A program made the translations under genes and the position numbers. A DNA stretch of 64,000 nucleotides from Humulus lupulus. Its lineage: Eukaryota > Streptophyta > Magnoliopsida > Rosales > Cannabaceae. A model generated the notes under the pieces. It did no database searches and had not been told where the DNA came from. It saw only the letters and a program-made list of their open reading frames with translations. Positions 21,557-33,691 of this stretch are shown here, piece after piece; positions within the stretch are counted from its first letter, which is position 1; each line of letters opens with the position of its first letter. The stretch is from assembly GCF_963169125.1 (NCBI RefSeq), contig NC_084802.1:116068903-116132902 (forward strand). Direction: 5' to 3'.

Positions 21557-24252
21557 GAGCTCCTCCAGGTTGCTCTAAGGACGTGACCACCTCGCCTTCC
21601 TGCTCACCCGCTGCAGAAGCATCCCCCATTTCAGACGGTTCTAGCAAGATTCGAGCCTTGAATTTTTCAAGGTATAGTTCCCACAGCGCAGGAGTCATGA
21701 AAGAAAAGTTGTTATCCTAGTTAAAAGCCCAGCAATGATACAACATATCTTCCATGGAGGACAGAGAGGCTGCCTTTTCTTCTTTGACTGCAGCCTCAGC
21801 CTCGAGCAGCTTTACCTTGGTTTCATAAACCTCGGCTTGGAGCTGGGCAGTTTGGGCATGGAGAGCATCCAAGGAAATCTTTGCAACCTGCTCGCTTTCC
21901 TGAGAGGAGGTGAGGGCAAACTTGGCATCGTACTCGCTCTTTTGAGCAGCCACAAAGGCAGCTTTGGTGGCCTGCTCTCCTTCTTGAGCAACGGTCAAGG
22001 CGGTCTTGGCGGCATTGATTTTGGTCTGGAGCTCATCACTTCTAGCCCTAGCACGGGCTATGCTACGATGTTGAGCCAGGGAAGACTACAAAATAACAAG
22101 GCAAGTTAGATGTATCCTTTGAAAAGATAACGAGAAAAATGTCACCAAGGAATGATAACTTACTATGAGGGTCATCCCCAAGTCTGAATCCAGGACATTT
22201 TCCAGGCTCCACTCCTCGATTTTCCTCAAGTCCCTCGAGTTGGCCTTATAAGTGTGCCCCACCATGTGCCTCGCCGTCTCATACAGGATTCCCAGAAAAT
22301 CTTCATGGATCCTCTCTAGATCCTGAGGATACACTGGTATGCAAACGGTCGCGGTTAAGGAAGAAGGAGCTGGAGGATCAACTTGTATTACTTGATCCTA
22401 AGAAGGTGCAAACCAAGGTGGAGAAGGTGGAGGAGGAATCCTCCTCTCAGTGATAGTAGACGCCGGAGCTACCAAGCTCGTGCCTTTCCCCTTAGGAGGG
22501 GATTTTTAGGCATTTCCTATTGTTGGAGGGGCTTTCTTTGTATATCGTGACCTCTTCACGACAAGGCCCGAGCCGGCTTTCCTGGCCTGGAAAGTGGTAC
22601 AGAGTTCAGGAGCTCCGAGTTGTTCCATCGCGTCGCCTAAAAAGAACAAAAAGGGAATTAGTTCACAAGTAAAGTAAAAAACATACAAAAAGAGAATAAA
22701 TAAAGGTCCTACCCTCTGGGTTGAGGGAGGAGTCTATTATCACGACCTCTGGCCTTGGGACTATTGGAGGAGAAGGAGAATCTAAGTCTAATATTTCTTG
22801 GTCCCTAGGAGGTTCGGGCTCAGGTTCTACCTCGGGACTAGACTCGTCTACATATTGCCTAAATCCCAGGGCAAAGGCGCCCTGGAGTAGGGAAGGCCAG
22901 GTCCTACAGTTGGTCTCGTACTGCTCAAAGATAACGAACTTAAAGTTTAAAGAATTGTCGACAACAATAGTACCATTGGGGTAACTGTTGTTGTGAAGCA
23001 ACACTAAGTGGTCCACACACTGGAGCTGGATGACATTACGGTCTGGATTGTTAGGGTGACGGTGGATGAGCTGATTTGGGTTAAATCTAACTAACCTAAA
23101 ATCGGCAACAACCCTATCTAATCCCCTATAGGGGTATGTGTTACCTTGGCCGGAGGGGCCGGCTGTTGCCCACGATGCAGCTCGTTCTAAATTGGGTTCT
23201 AGACCAGCCTAGGGAACCCGCCTCTGCCACACAAGAGGCACCTCATCCACTTCCTTCTCCTTGCCTTCGGTGGCCAGTGAGTCCTCTTCTTGAGAGGGCG
23301 GGAGCTCGTGGATTACCGGGAGACTAGCCCAGGTCCTTCTTAAGGCCAACGTCTGGCCTTGGCTAATCAAATTGCATGCCAGCATCGTGACATCATTCAC
23401 GAGCTAGCGGTAATCCTTCTTGCTGGGTGGGAGCCCAGACAATGTTTCATATTGACCCCCGAGGGTCACTAACTTCCCCGTCCTTGCAAATATGGCCGCA
23501 CAAAAAATAAACTCAGTTAGCACATGCATAAGGAAAATGTCTTGAAAAGAGTAAAATTTTACGAGCTAGGATCAAAGACTAAAAAAACTTACGAGGACGG
23601 TTGAAGTGTCGGTGCTCACAGTTTCGGAACTCGTTCGATATAAAGAACCGGTATTTGTAGTCGTTGGGGTGGCTTGGGAGCTCAATGACTGGAGCATAGT
23701 TTGGGAATCTGGTTAGGTAGTAGAACCCATCACCTCGACCCTTTTGTTTCGGGCTGGCTTTGAGGCAGAAAAAATACAGTATATCTACCGGAGTGGGGAC
23801 CTCCCACTCGTGCTTCAAAAATAAGTATTTCAGCCCCGCCAAAAGCCTGTAAGAATTTGGGGGGTGCTGAAAAGGTGCCAACTTCACATAATTTAGGAAG
23901 TCGGCAAAGTATTGGCCCAAGGGAAGGAAGGGCTCTGCCTTCAAATGCTCATCACTCCAGGCTGCAAAGTCATCCTGGAGAGGGGAGCAACTCTGTTCCC
24001 CTTCGATCGGAGGTCAGGCAATAAGGTCTCCGGTCTCGACCTCGATGTTATGGCTCAGCATAATTTTGTTGACCTTTCCTTGGGTCGTAATCTTGGAAGC
24101 GATTGTCTCTGCCTCGAAGAAAGTGTTGGGGTCAACCACAACTTCTTTCTCCACCACTGGGCCGAAGTGAAGAATGGGAGATTCTGAGGCGATCTCTTTC
24201 CCTTTTTTTTTTGCTAGGCAGACGAGCTGGGTGCGTTCTTCTTGGGAGCCAT
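21557..24252 (-). pseudogene. Tat copy 2 antisense gene with gypsy-type transposon (Transposase_28-like) domain
   Basis: Read on the - strand, a start MAPKKNAP lies at 24252, just before a frameshift in a poly-A run and a TAG. The exon at 23944-23579 encodes a globular segment (LGQYFADFLNYVKLAPFQ ... FYYLTRFPNYAPVIELP) resembling the 'putative gypsy-type transposon' domain found in such antisense ORFs. 23016-22663 matches exon A of copy 1, 22334-22086 matches exon B (LERIHEDFLGILYETARH), and 21998-21717 matches the coiled-coil exon C. It ends in an acidic tail at about 21557. Copy 1 lacks the N-terminal domain. Function is unknown. Conservation of layout in both copies argues that this was a real gene of the family. 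Confidence 0.68.
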
Positions 24253-25279
24253 CAGATCGCCTAATGAACAAGAATGACGAGTTACTTAGTAGGCGACCTA
24301 AGAGTTTTTTTCTAGCATGGAATTACGGAGTGGAATGTTGTCTCTGATATCCGAGCTAAGTTAGTCTCATCTCGTTGTGTGATGCCGTGCGCTTTCCTAG
24401 ATTACGCGCCTCGATTTTCTAACAAACCCCTGATATTTAGGGATCCGTGTGTCAGAGTGTCAGACCACTACTTCCCTTGGGGGGCAATTTAGTACAAAAC
24501 CTCCCAAGAAGCATGACCCTTCAGCAACCTAGTTTCGAACCCTAAAAACTTTTCATCTTCTATATCTCGAATGGATATTTCCTAAAATTCGCCATAAATT
24601 ACCCAGGTTTACCCAGATATTACCCAGTTTTATGAATATCACAGTTCTAGAGATATTTTAAGACCTACTCAGTAAACCTAAGTCGAAGCCTATGTGGCAA
24701 AAACATTTGGAGAACAACCTAATAAGGACTACGGTGAAGTGCGGATGGGCATAAAAAGAAAAAAAAAAAGACCAGTAAAAAAATGTTTCTTTGAAATCAA
24801 TAGACAAGGCACTTACAATGTATTCTTCAATAGGAGGGAAATAAGCTTTGTAAGGAAAAGTTCCTGGAAGACCTCTGGATAACTGAGTAGACCTCCAGAC
24901 AACTAAGCGCAATGAACGATTTCTGGGTTTTCTGAGAAAGAAGAGGGATTTGAAGTGAAGAAGAAAATATAAGAAAGTTTTCAAATGAAAGGTGGTAAAA
25001 TCTTAAAAGTGTTTCCCCTATTTATACGTAAACGGTATAAGCTAATTTGAACCTTTCGATTTGGTTACCACAAGATCTAAGGGCCACAGTTGAAATGACA
25101 AAACAGCGACAAAAAGATGACAAGACAATTATTGCAGTCCTCAAAAACCCTAACAGACGCCAACTGCGGTATACCATGTGTCCAATACTCGAGTAATGGG
25201 TAGGCATGGTTTAATGTAGCAGAAGTTTAAAAGTCCCTACTGTGTAGGTCAGAAGATGACGTCATGAACCACGAGCAGG
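24253..25279. other. Tat copy 2 region between antisense gene and 3' LTR
   Basis: No coding domain is recognised. On the - strand this would hold the promoter and 5' UTR of the antisense gene. A CTATTTATA-like sequence at 25018-25026 reads TATAAATAG on the - strand, a plausible TATA box about 770 bp upstream of the antisense start. Frames such as 24658-24984 show no homology I can recognise. Confidence 0.45.
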
Positions 25280-25295
25280 GACTTCGGGGGCAAAT
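25280..25295 (+). other. Polypurine-tract region of Tat copy 2
   Basis: GGACTTCGGGGGCAAA lies directly before the 3' LTR, in the position where plus-strand DNA synthesis is primed. It is not a pure purine run, which is common in Tat elements. Confidence 0.6.
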
Positions 25296-26011
25296 GTTGT
25301 ACCCTAATTTCAGCACGAGTCCTTCACTCAGCTAGGGTACAGCTAGCAAATAAATATGCGGAGAAATGACGAAGGAAATGATGTCTGTTTATTATCCACA
25401 TAAGCACCTCCAGTTTCACCTGGGCACGAGTGATGTCAAGCGTCCTGGGTTTAACCCGAGCTACAGACATGAAGGTTCTGAAGCATGAGCTCATGATATT
25501 CAAATGGTTGCCGCAATATGAGCTCGGAGAGATATCCAGCTCATGGTAATTCGAATATATTGTGTACCCGCGAATGCCCAAAGACTCGGGTACTTTTATA
25601 CGATCATTTATGGCCAGCCTGTAATATTTAATGTCCCAGATATTAGGAGACTATTTATTTCGTGAGCAGATCATATCCTAGTATAAATGGGAATAGTTTA
25701 TATTAAATGTAATAAATTTGTAAATTCGTGATTAACTCACGCGGTTACCCGAACCTGTCCATGAAATTTCTCTATAAATACTGGGAATATTGGACAGGAA
25801 AGGGGACAATTATTCTGTAATACTGAAACTCTGCCAAAATAGAGAGAGAAAAATAGTAATAATATAGACTCGTAGACTAGGTGGATTTTAACCACTGAAC
25901 CACGTAAAAAGATCTGTCTTTGAGAGTTTATTTCTTATTTCAGTTTTTTATTAAGCACTAATCAACCTTGTTATTTTCTTAATACACTGTTAGTGAAAAA
26001 CCGCGTCAACA
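25296..26011 (+). repeat. 3' LTR of Tat copy 2
   Basis: It is 716 bp, TGTTGTACCC...GCGTCAACA, and matches 13541-14262. The flanking GAAGT (26012-26016) repeats the GAAGT before the 5' LTR. Confidence 0.92.
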
Positions 26012-26016
26012 GAAGT

Positions 26017-27441
26017 GTAACCACCTTTGTAAAATCTGCAATCTTTAGAACCTGAGGTACAAATGTTCAACCTTTTTGGCAAAATTATGCTACCTTTGAA
26101 ATGCAGCAAATTAATAAGCATGCTTCCTAGGGATAAAGTTAAAATTGGGGAAACTACATACCATTATCTTTTAGTCAAAATAGGTAAAGATTATGCCATT
26201 GATGACATTGCAAATGAGCACTTTCAAAAGCTAAACTACAGACATCAAAAACCCAACCAAACCAAACAAACAACACACCAATATTAATTGGAAAAAAAAA
26301 AATAAATAAGAAAGAATGCAAGATAAACCCACTTGATTATCCAACCCATGATTATTTGTCATTATAGAATTAAGCTTGATTATATAAATAGTAGAGGATA
26401 AAGAACACACAATACTAAATTGTTATAAGATAACAAATAGGAAATTTATAATCATAATGGAAAAAACTGAAACTCATAAATTAGAAGGAAGATAACAGGG
26501 TCTATTTCCATACCAAGGATTTCAGACTTCAAGATTCTCTAGGACACAAAGGGCGATGGCTTCAAGCTTTGGTGGTCGCCTCTGCTATTATCTTTTGTTA
26601 TTCGATTGAGTGTGTGAGTAAGATAGAGGGGAGGGTAAAGGAGAGGGTGGGTAGGGGTTCGAAGTAGGAGTGGAAAATGGGTGTGGTTACTGACTACAAA
26701 AGAATAGAGGGGCCTGAAATAGGAAGGTGTGCTACAATGGAAATAGGAAGAATGGGAGAAGATTTCGTATAAATGAACTAATAAAAGTAAGTTTAACATA
26801 TAAGTAAAAATAAACAAAATATAAAAATAGAAAACGAAATGAAAAACGGTAAAAATTGAAAAAAAAAAGTTGGAAAAGCCGTATATATGGCAAATTCCCA
26901 AAAATAAATTAAATATATATAATTTTAATTATTGTAAAAACTGCGTGTGGCTGATTATATTGCCTAGTTTTATTATAATCATTAATTTGTTTCTATATAT
27001 TAAACTTTCTAATTAAATTATTCACTTTTTTTGTTGTTGTTTAAAATGGCTCCGTTTTATATATACAGTAACAAAATAATTTTATTTCCTTTTAATGTAT
27101 TTACGAAACATGATCAGCACAATATTCTTTGTAATTGAAATAACCAACTGATATATATACACTACCTATGTAAGTAAATAATATGTTAAGGACCTTGGGA
27201 AATTAACAATAAAATGATCTTGGCTATTCAACGGAGCAGCTAATTTTAAAAAAAAAAAATTGTATTCAATTGTCTTACATTATAGACAATTTTTTAAGTT
27301 AGAACGTGACCTCTTGTTTCAACTATATCATAATAAAACTAGAAATTTTATAACTCGAAGAACAAATAATTCAAGTTGGGAAGCTTGGCTGTCTTATTTA
27401 TTCAAATATCTCAGAAATATAGTTCAATTAATATTTTATTG
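26017..27441. other. End of the 21-bp repeat field and AT-rich flank
   Basis: 26017-26095 continues the GCAACC-type repeat interrupted by the Tat insertion. The rest is AT-rich with no domain. The 120-codon open frame at 26539-26901 (-) is rich in Phe/Ser/Tyr and has no recognisable homology. I see nothing functional here. Confidence 0.5.
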
Positions 27442-27746
27442 CACTACTATAAAATTGTATTTTTTCTGCGATTTTTTTTCTTGATGCACTATGATTTTTG
27501 GGAGCAATGAGAACCGTACTGTAATTGACTATAGAGAAAAGTCCATGAAAAAACTGTAGAGAAAAATATCACAGTGAAACCTTTTATATATATATAATTA
27601 GTTTTATTTCTTTTCATATATATAATTATTTTTTATTTAAGATTAAATACTTTTTTAAATACTAATAGAATTATATTAATAATAATATATATCAAATTAT
27701 ATTTAAATTTTTTAATATACAAAACCATATTTTATGTTATTATTAT

Positions 27747-30700
27747 TGTAGTGCACCAAATACATTTTTTTTAGATTATTTAAATTCTGTGTTTTATTTT
27801 ATTTAAATGTTAAGTGTGATGAATTGTTTTATTTAAATGTTGTTTATTTTATTTAGTTGTTGTTTGTTTTATTTTATTTGTTTGATTTAATTGTTAGAAT
27901 TTTTTGGTATAATCTTTTGAATTTAAATTTGTTAATTGTTTGTTTGGTTAATTATTTTAATAAGTGAATAATTGTGTAACATGTTTATTTTACTAAGGTG
28001 CATGGTAGATAGTAATGTACCCTAGTGATTTAGTATGTGCAAGTATATGGTAATAAGATGCACATGTGTGGATCTTCTACACATTTTATAATTGCCATTT
28101 ATTTGATATTTTTGACTAGTTTTATTTTTAAATGATTGAAAAATAAATAAAATACAAAGAGGCAAGTGGTGTGGACGTGTAGTGTAGGATATTAGGGGGA
28201 TTGATTGATATCTTTCCATTTCTTTCTTTTAAGAGAATAAAATTTAATTGGATGAGGATAGACATTTTGGGAAACCACCATTTGACTCCAATCTTTTATA
28301 ATAAAAGAAATTAAAGGAAAATGGAGAAGAAAGGAAACTTACCATTTCCTCTTGATGGTGGCTTTATGGAACTGAGAATTTAAAAAGGTAATTAAGAAGG
28401 GATTAGGCCATTTGGCCGTGACCTAGAGAGAAGATAGAGAGAGAGGGAGGCGAGCTAGAGAGAGAGAAAGGAAGGGCTGACATATTTTTCTAGAGAAGAA
28501 GAAGAAGAAAAGAAAGAGAAGGAGAAGAAGAAGAGGCTTTCGAACCCTAGGTAAGAATCTATCAACTAGTGTTTCACAAATGTGCATTTGGATCTTCTCC
28601 TCTTCTCTAATCTAAGGTTGATTTTGTGGTTTCTTTCTTTGGGTGTATGGTGTTTGGAAATCCTCTATAGGTGATAAGGTTTTCTTGCTAGAGTGGTCTT
28701 GATTCAACAATCAAGAAAGGTAATGGTCTTTCTTAGCCTATACATTGGTTTTGATGGGTTTATATTTGAGGTTGTTGATGGTGATGCTAATGGTTTGATT
28801 ATTGTAGGATTGATGATTATGATTTGTAATTTTAAAGGGAATTTGTTTTGTTTTAAAAAGGGCTCATGGGAATGATTGAGAAAATGGATTTGATAGGGTT
28901 TATATGAGGTTATATTTTATGTTTATATTGCTATGGTTATTTTTAAATCTTTGATTTATGTAAAATGGCAAAAATGATGATAGATGCATACTAGGTTTTA
29001 TGTGAAGGTAGATGGGAATTTTGTGATGTTTTATGGTGGATCTTAAATGTTTAGGCCTATGGGTAAAAAGTTCAATCATGTGCATTTTCTTGTATGTTTT
29101 GAAATAATAATGATTTTAGAAATATGATAAGATGTATGTGATTTTATACCAATAATGAATCATGATATGCATAAAAGGAGAAATGATAGAAATATGTTAG
29201 GGTTATTATAAAGGCATGTATGAAATATAGTGTTTATGAATTAATGTATGTCATTGCCATTGTTATTTTGTTGGATTTCATGTGTAGATTCAATGGAATA
29301 GAAAAAAATTGATTTTATAAGATTGCATGTGAATATGTTAGTAATATTCTTAGAATTATGTATATAATAAGAGCATGATGAGATTTTGGACATATATGAT
29401 TTTATGTGAAATTTTTGGGATAAAAGATGAATTTATAAGAAATTAAACTTTCTGATTTTGTAAATAATTGGGTTAAAGTTTGATAAAAAAAAATGATTTG
29501 CATGCATAAGTAATGTTCTTGATGTTATGTTAATTTTATGAAATTAAAAAGGGTATTTTAAGTCCCAATAAAATGATATTTTACTCAAATAAAATACCTA
29601 CAAAATTTTTATTGTATTTTTAGAAAAATATGAGGTTTTAAATTGAATATGGTGATTTTTAAAGATAAAGATGGGTGTTGGAATTTTTGTAAAAAAATGT
29701 GAAGTGTGTTTCACTAAAATAAATTTGATGAGTTTTTGAAATAAAATTAATACCCTGAATTATGGTAATATTAAAAGTGGTATTTTAATATGGTATGAAT
29801 GCATATTTTGATAAGTTATGATTTTTCCTTATTTTGATTGATAAAATATTTAGATTCAATTTATTTGTGATTTTTAAAGAAATTAAATAGTGGCTGAAAG
29901 TTTGGTTTAAAAAGTTTAAAAATGATTATTTAATTGTCACATATGGATTTATGTTACATAAAACTAAGTCTTAAATAATTTAAATAAAATATATTTTTCC
30001 CACACTTAAATATATATTTTTCTCACATCATTTATGTAACACAATTAACCAATATCAAATTTGATTTTTCTAAAGAAACATATTAATCATACGTATTTTA
30101 ATTAAATTCCAAGCTTTTGTTATTTCTTTGTAAATTGAGAATAATAAAGGAAATTGTCACATATTTTTTTTGAAGCTAAATCAAATTATTTTATAAAATA
30201 AAATAATGTTCTGAGAAATTTAATCAACCTAGAAATTTTAAGAAAAATAAAACATGTTATATGTCTATTAATTTTAAAACGATAAAAGGAATAAATGTAG
30301 AATTATCGTTTTTAAAACGTCTCAATTACGCAATGTTCCCACGTATGCATGTTACATGCAAATCCACTTTTACGTCCAAAATTATGTTTATTATTCAACT
30401 ATGTGGTTTTTATAGAAAGATCATGCAGGTAAAATAGGTAAAATGAGAATTATTCTTTTATGGCTTTATGTGTAGTTAAGAATAGTTGCATGTGTGTAAC
30501 TCTTATTATGTGTGCATGACCCATGCACACATGAGTTGTATGAAAGGGGCAATATAGTAATTTTTATGAACCTAAGAAATGTTGTTTTGGTTATGGTATA
30601 GGCTCGTTGAGAGGTTGTGAAATTTCTTAGCTCAGACCTAAAGTAAGGAAGTTAGATAGATTCTATGATTTTATGCTATGAATGGTGAAACTGTTGTATG

Positions 30701-31534
30701 AATGAATTGTTATGAATTATGAATGCCATATTGTGATGATGTGTGGCTTGTATGAATATGATATGTTTATGAATGGATATTAGCGTGATGAACACGACAC
30801 ATCAAATGGGTTACTAAGGATATAAAGATGTAACCCGAGTTACTAAGGATATAAAGACGTAACTCCTAGGGCGGACGCGCCGAGGTTATTCAAGGACCAA
30901 AGACTCTTGTTTACCTCATAGGGTGACATGGACAACTAGCGGGCCATGCTCATCATGTATGCTGTATGAATGTGATATGATGATATGTTACGATTACGTT
31001 ATGATATGCTATGATGATATGTTATGAAAACGTTATGATATGCTATGATGATATGTTACGATAATGTTATGATATGCCATGATGTGTTAGATGAACGTTA
31101 GTGTTCGTATTTGTTGTATCCTTACTTGCTTATTGTTTGTACTTCCTTACTGGGCTTTTAGCTCACCCCCCTTACTTTCCCTTCCAGGTAGCAAATAGGA
31201 TTTCTTTATGGCACGCGTGGTGACGTGAGGAGTTCTATCGTCGTGGGGTGTATGGCGTGGGGCATCCAATGGACGGAAAAACGATTATCTTAGAACGTCA
31301 TTTAAATTATGTTATGTTTTAAGAGACTTTCCAAATTACCAGTGGGACTTAGTTATTTAAATTTTTGCTTCTTTTGAACTTTGCATAAAAATTCATGTTT
31401 TTTTTTAAACTAATGGCGCCAACTTGCATGGTTTTAAGCAAGTCCCCACTGAGACCTTGATAATAAGTGGTTTTCTTTTATAACCAATGTTATGTGAATG
31501 TTTTATTAAGTATTAGTTTAGGGCGTTCTTTACA
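27747..31534 (+). mobile_element. 3.8-kb solo LTR inside CACTA 1
   Basis: The 5-bp duplication ATTAT (27742-27746 and 31535-31539) flanks a segment starting TGTAGTGCACC and ending GCGTTCTTTACA. No pol or gag domain is present. It has a GA-rich leader (28432-28537) followed by CCCTAGGTAAGAATC, and near its end a block with CTGGGCTTTTAGCTCAC (about 31150-31166) comparable with the CTGGGCCTTGGCTCAC block of the other chromovirus-type LTRs here. I therefore interpret it as a solo LTR of a gypsy family. The boundaries rest on the TSD and the TG...CA ends. Open frames inside (for example 28693-28875) are incidental. Confidence 0.72.
30977..31090 (+). repeat. 34-bp tandem repeat in the solo LTR
   Basis: Units beginning ATGATGATATGTTA or a variant start at 30977, 31011, 31045 and 31079, an exact 34-bp period. 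A second short tandem (GTTACTAAGGATATAAAGA, twice) is at about 30810-30865. Confidence 0.85.
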
Positions 31535-31719
31535 ATTATATAACTAGATTTTATAAATTATTATCTAAATAAACATAATGTGTAAACTAAAATTAAAAAA
31601 AAAATCATATATTATTACTAATTCAAAGATGTCATTTATATATACATAAGTAATTTGGTATATATACATAAGAAAAATTAAGAACATGCGAATTAAGTTA
31701 CACATAAGAAAAATTAGAC

Positions 31720-32187
31720 TTAATAAATAAATGACATCAATCTTGCTAACCAGTCGCTTTGTAGTAGAAGTAGGTCATCCTTCACACCGAATATATTTTT
31801 GTCAAACCACTACAAAATTTACAAGTAAATATAGATTAGATGATTAAGTAATATATATAATTTTTCTTAAACAAAAAAAAAAACTATAAAAAATAACATA
31901 CTTTCTTCTTGAGAACTTCTGCCAGATTTTGTGTATTTACATGATCATAAATGTATGTTATTACATAAAAACCACATTCATGATTTTCGAGTTGTCTTGG
32001 ACAAGAACCTCTCGTCACATTTGTAAACTATAAAATGTATTCATTTCTCAAACATTGTGCATATGCTCTACAAAAATTAAAATTAATTATCTATATATTA
32101 TAATCTCAACTCTAAAAAATTAACATTGAATACATTAAAACTGAAAAACTTACTTTTTCATAGCCTCCTTTATTACTTTTCCATAAC
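31720..32187 (-). pseudogene. Ulp1-type (C48) cysteine peptidase C-terminal exons
   Basis: Three - strand exons join in phase. 32187-32154 is 34 bp, 32067-31902 is 166 bp, and 31809-31720 ends at TAA. Donors are GTAAG after 32154 and GTATG after 31902; acceptors end in TAG. The middle exon has CPRQLENHECGFYV, in which Gln and Cys match the oxyanion and nucleophile positions of Ulp1-family SUMO peptidases. A TAG interrupts it shortly upstream (EYIL*FTNV), where Trp is usual in the family. The His and Asp of the triad would be further upstream and I could not find them. Ulp1-like genes are commonly carried by plant CACTA and Mutator elements. Confidence 0.7.
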
Positions 32188-33223
32188 CTATAAAACATGT
32201 TCAATCAATATGTTAATCTTAAAAAAACATTGAGCAAAGTTTCCTCTCTTTCTATAGCATATCCCAAAATACAAGTACATATAAATTTATTCAAACAAAC
32301 ACAACAATCAACATGCATAATTTCGTCCATAAACCAGCGCAACACACATAATTCACAGAACATACTTCACTAAGATACACATGTTCTCAACCTTCTGTTA
32401 TCTCCGCAACACACAATTTCATCTCAGAACCTACTTCATTATGGATGAATATCTAATATATTCAAACTTCTCTAACAATAATTTGTATAATATCAAAAAG
32501 AGAAATAAAACAGTAAGTAGTAATTATTCCTCACCTTCAAAATTAATCTTCAACAAAAGGACAACACGACAAATTAAAGCAAGTAAATATGTTTCCTACA
32601 ATAAAGATTTAAACAATAATGAGTAAATATGGTAAACCATATGCATGATTTCACAATATGGTAATTGGTATGATTTAGACTATTCAAAGTTACTTAATAA
32701 ATTAACACAAGTAAACTCAAATTTTAACTAGTACTTAAACTAGTAACTTTTGAATCAATTAGTTAAACTACTAACATTTCATTTACTAAACCATAATTAC
32801 AAAATCAGTGATAAATTAATAATAAATTCAGATTCCTAAAAATCTTTAAAAAAATTAATATATGTTTCAATAATGAAAAACACATTCTTAATCAATATTA
32901 ACAATATTAAAAAACATATAGATTGTGTAAATAATATAAAAAATACCAAGAATCTAAAATATAAAAAAAACAAAGTCAAATTTAAGTGATCTATGCTTGT
33001 TTCAAAGCTTGAAAATGTCTTCTAATCCTCCACAAATGTTCAAAAAATGCAACAACAAAAAAAAATCAACCTATAAAACATATATTAAAATCCATTAAAC
33101 CCCACTAACAATCTCTTCATTTTTGCCCTAAAACTTGAATCAATTTTATGAACATATACTTGATTTAAAGCAATAATAGTGCTAGAAAAAAAAAAAGACA
33201 CAAAAATGGTGGAAGTGGCACTT
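32188..33223. other. CACTA 1 internal AT-rich region
   Basis: This should hold the introns and upstream exons of the Ulp1-like gene on the - strand. I could not pick out further exons with confidence. The 81-codon frame at 32381-32626 (+) is Asn/Ser-rich low-complexity and is not supported as a gene. Confidence 0.4.
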
Positions 33224-33300
33224 ACCGTCGCTGGGGAAGAAGGCTTCGCGCGGGAGCGAAAATGGGAAATGAGGGGTATGTGTGGGTCAAAGACGAAAGG
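33224..33300 (-). other. Probable first exon and splice donor of the CACTA 1 gene
   Basis: On the - strand, GC-richer sequence (GCGCGAAGCCTTC) is followed by CGACG and GTAAGTG at about 33223-33229. GTAAGT is a perfect donor. The position just inside the right terminus suggests a non-coding first exon of the Ulp1-like gene. Confidence 0.45.
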
Positions 33301-33691
33301 AAAGGGTTATATGGACATTTTCTCAACGATTTTTTTTTTTCACAAAAACCACAGATAAAAATGATATTTTGATATTTGAGAGTCATTCAAACATTTTTTC
33401 TGCGTTTTTTATTTAAGGTTGAAAATAAAAAGTGTGGAGAAAGCATATATTTATAGTAGTGTTGTGTCACCATAAACATAAATTAACAATTGTTTGTCTT
33501 GTTTGGCATGTATATGCATAATTTTTATTAAAGTGACAATTTTTATATTCGATTGTTTATGTTATTGGAGAATAATATATAAAAAATTAAAAAAAAACTA
33601 AATTTGTTAATGACTATAATCTTGCATTAGTACCATAGGATTAAAATTATAGATATAAATTAAATATTTCCAAGTAAATTAAAGTTAGGGA

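Larger units (their letters stand above)
13541..26011 (+). mobile_element. Complete (decayed) Tat-lineage Ty3/gypsy retrotransposon, copy 2
   Basis: Two LTRs (13541-14262 and 25296-26011), both TG...CA, bound an internal region with gag, protease, RT, two RNase H domains, integrase, 3' UTR repeats, an antisense gene and a purine-rich tract. A 5-bp duplication GAAGT flanks it (13536-13540 and 26012-26016), proving insertion into the 21-bp repeat field. Total length is 12,471 bp. Every coding domain has stops or frameshifts, and the RT active site is mutated, so it cannot be autonomous. Confidence 0.93.
27442..33461 (-). mobile_element. CACTA-type DNA transposon 1 with Ulp1-like gene
   Basis: Both ends read CACTACTATAAA inward (27442-27453, and the reverse complement at 33450-33461), flanked by the 3-bp duplication TTG (27439-27441 and 33462-33464). 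CACTA termini with a 3-bp duplication define this superfamily. Both subterminal regions contain TTTTTTCTGCG (near 27460-27471 and 33399-33409). A 3,788-bp solo LTR sits inside; without it and its duplicated 5 bp, the element is about 2.2 kb. A decayed Ulp1-type peptidase gene lies on the - strand. No transposase is seen, so it is non-autonomous. Confidence 0.85.

Noticed and set aside
8690..26900. Possible Mutator-like element with diverged ends (AGTAATACGG near 8720 and CCGTATATATGG near 26880)
   Set aside because: The two ends share only a vague pattern. I found no 9-bp duplication and no transposase.
26539..26901. 120-codon open frame on the - strand
   Set aside because: It is low-complexity Phe/Ser/Tyr/His composition with no domain and no splice or promoter context. 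It is probably a chance frame in AT-rich DNA.
28693..28875. 60-codon open frame inside the 3.8-kb LTR
   Set aside because: It is Gly/Asp/Phe-rich with no homology, and it lies within a solo LTR.
32381..32626. 81-codon frame in CACTA 1
   Set aside because: It is Asn/Ser-rich low-complexity, opposite to the Ulp1-like gene and with no homology.
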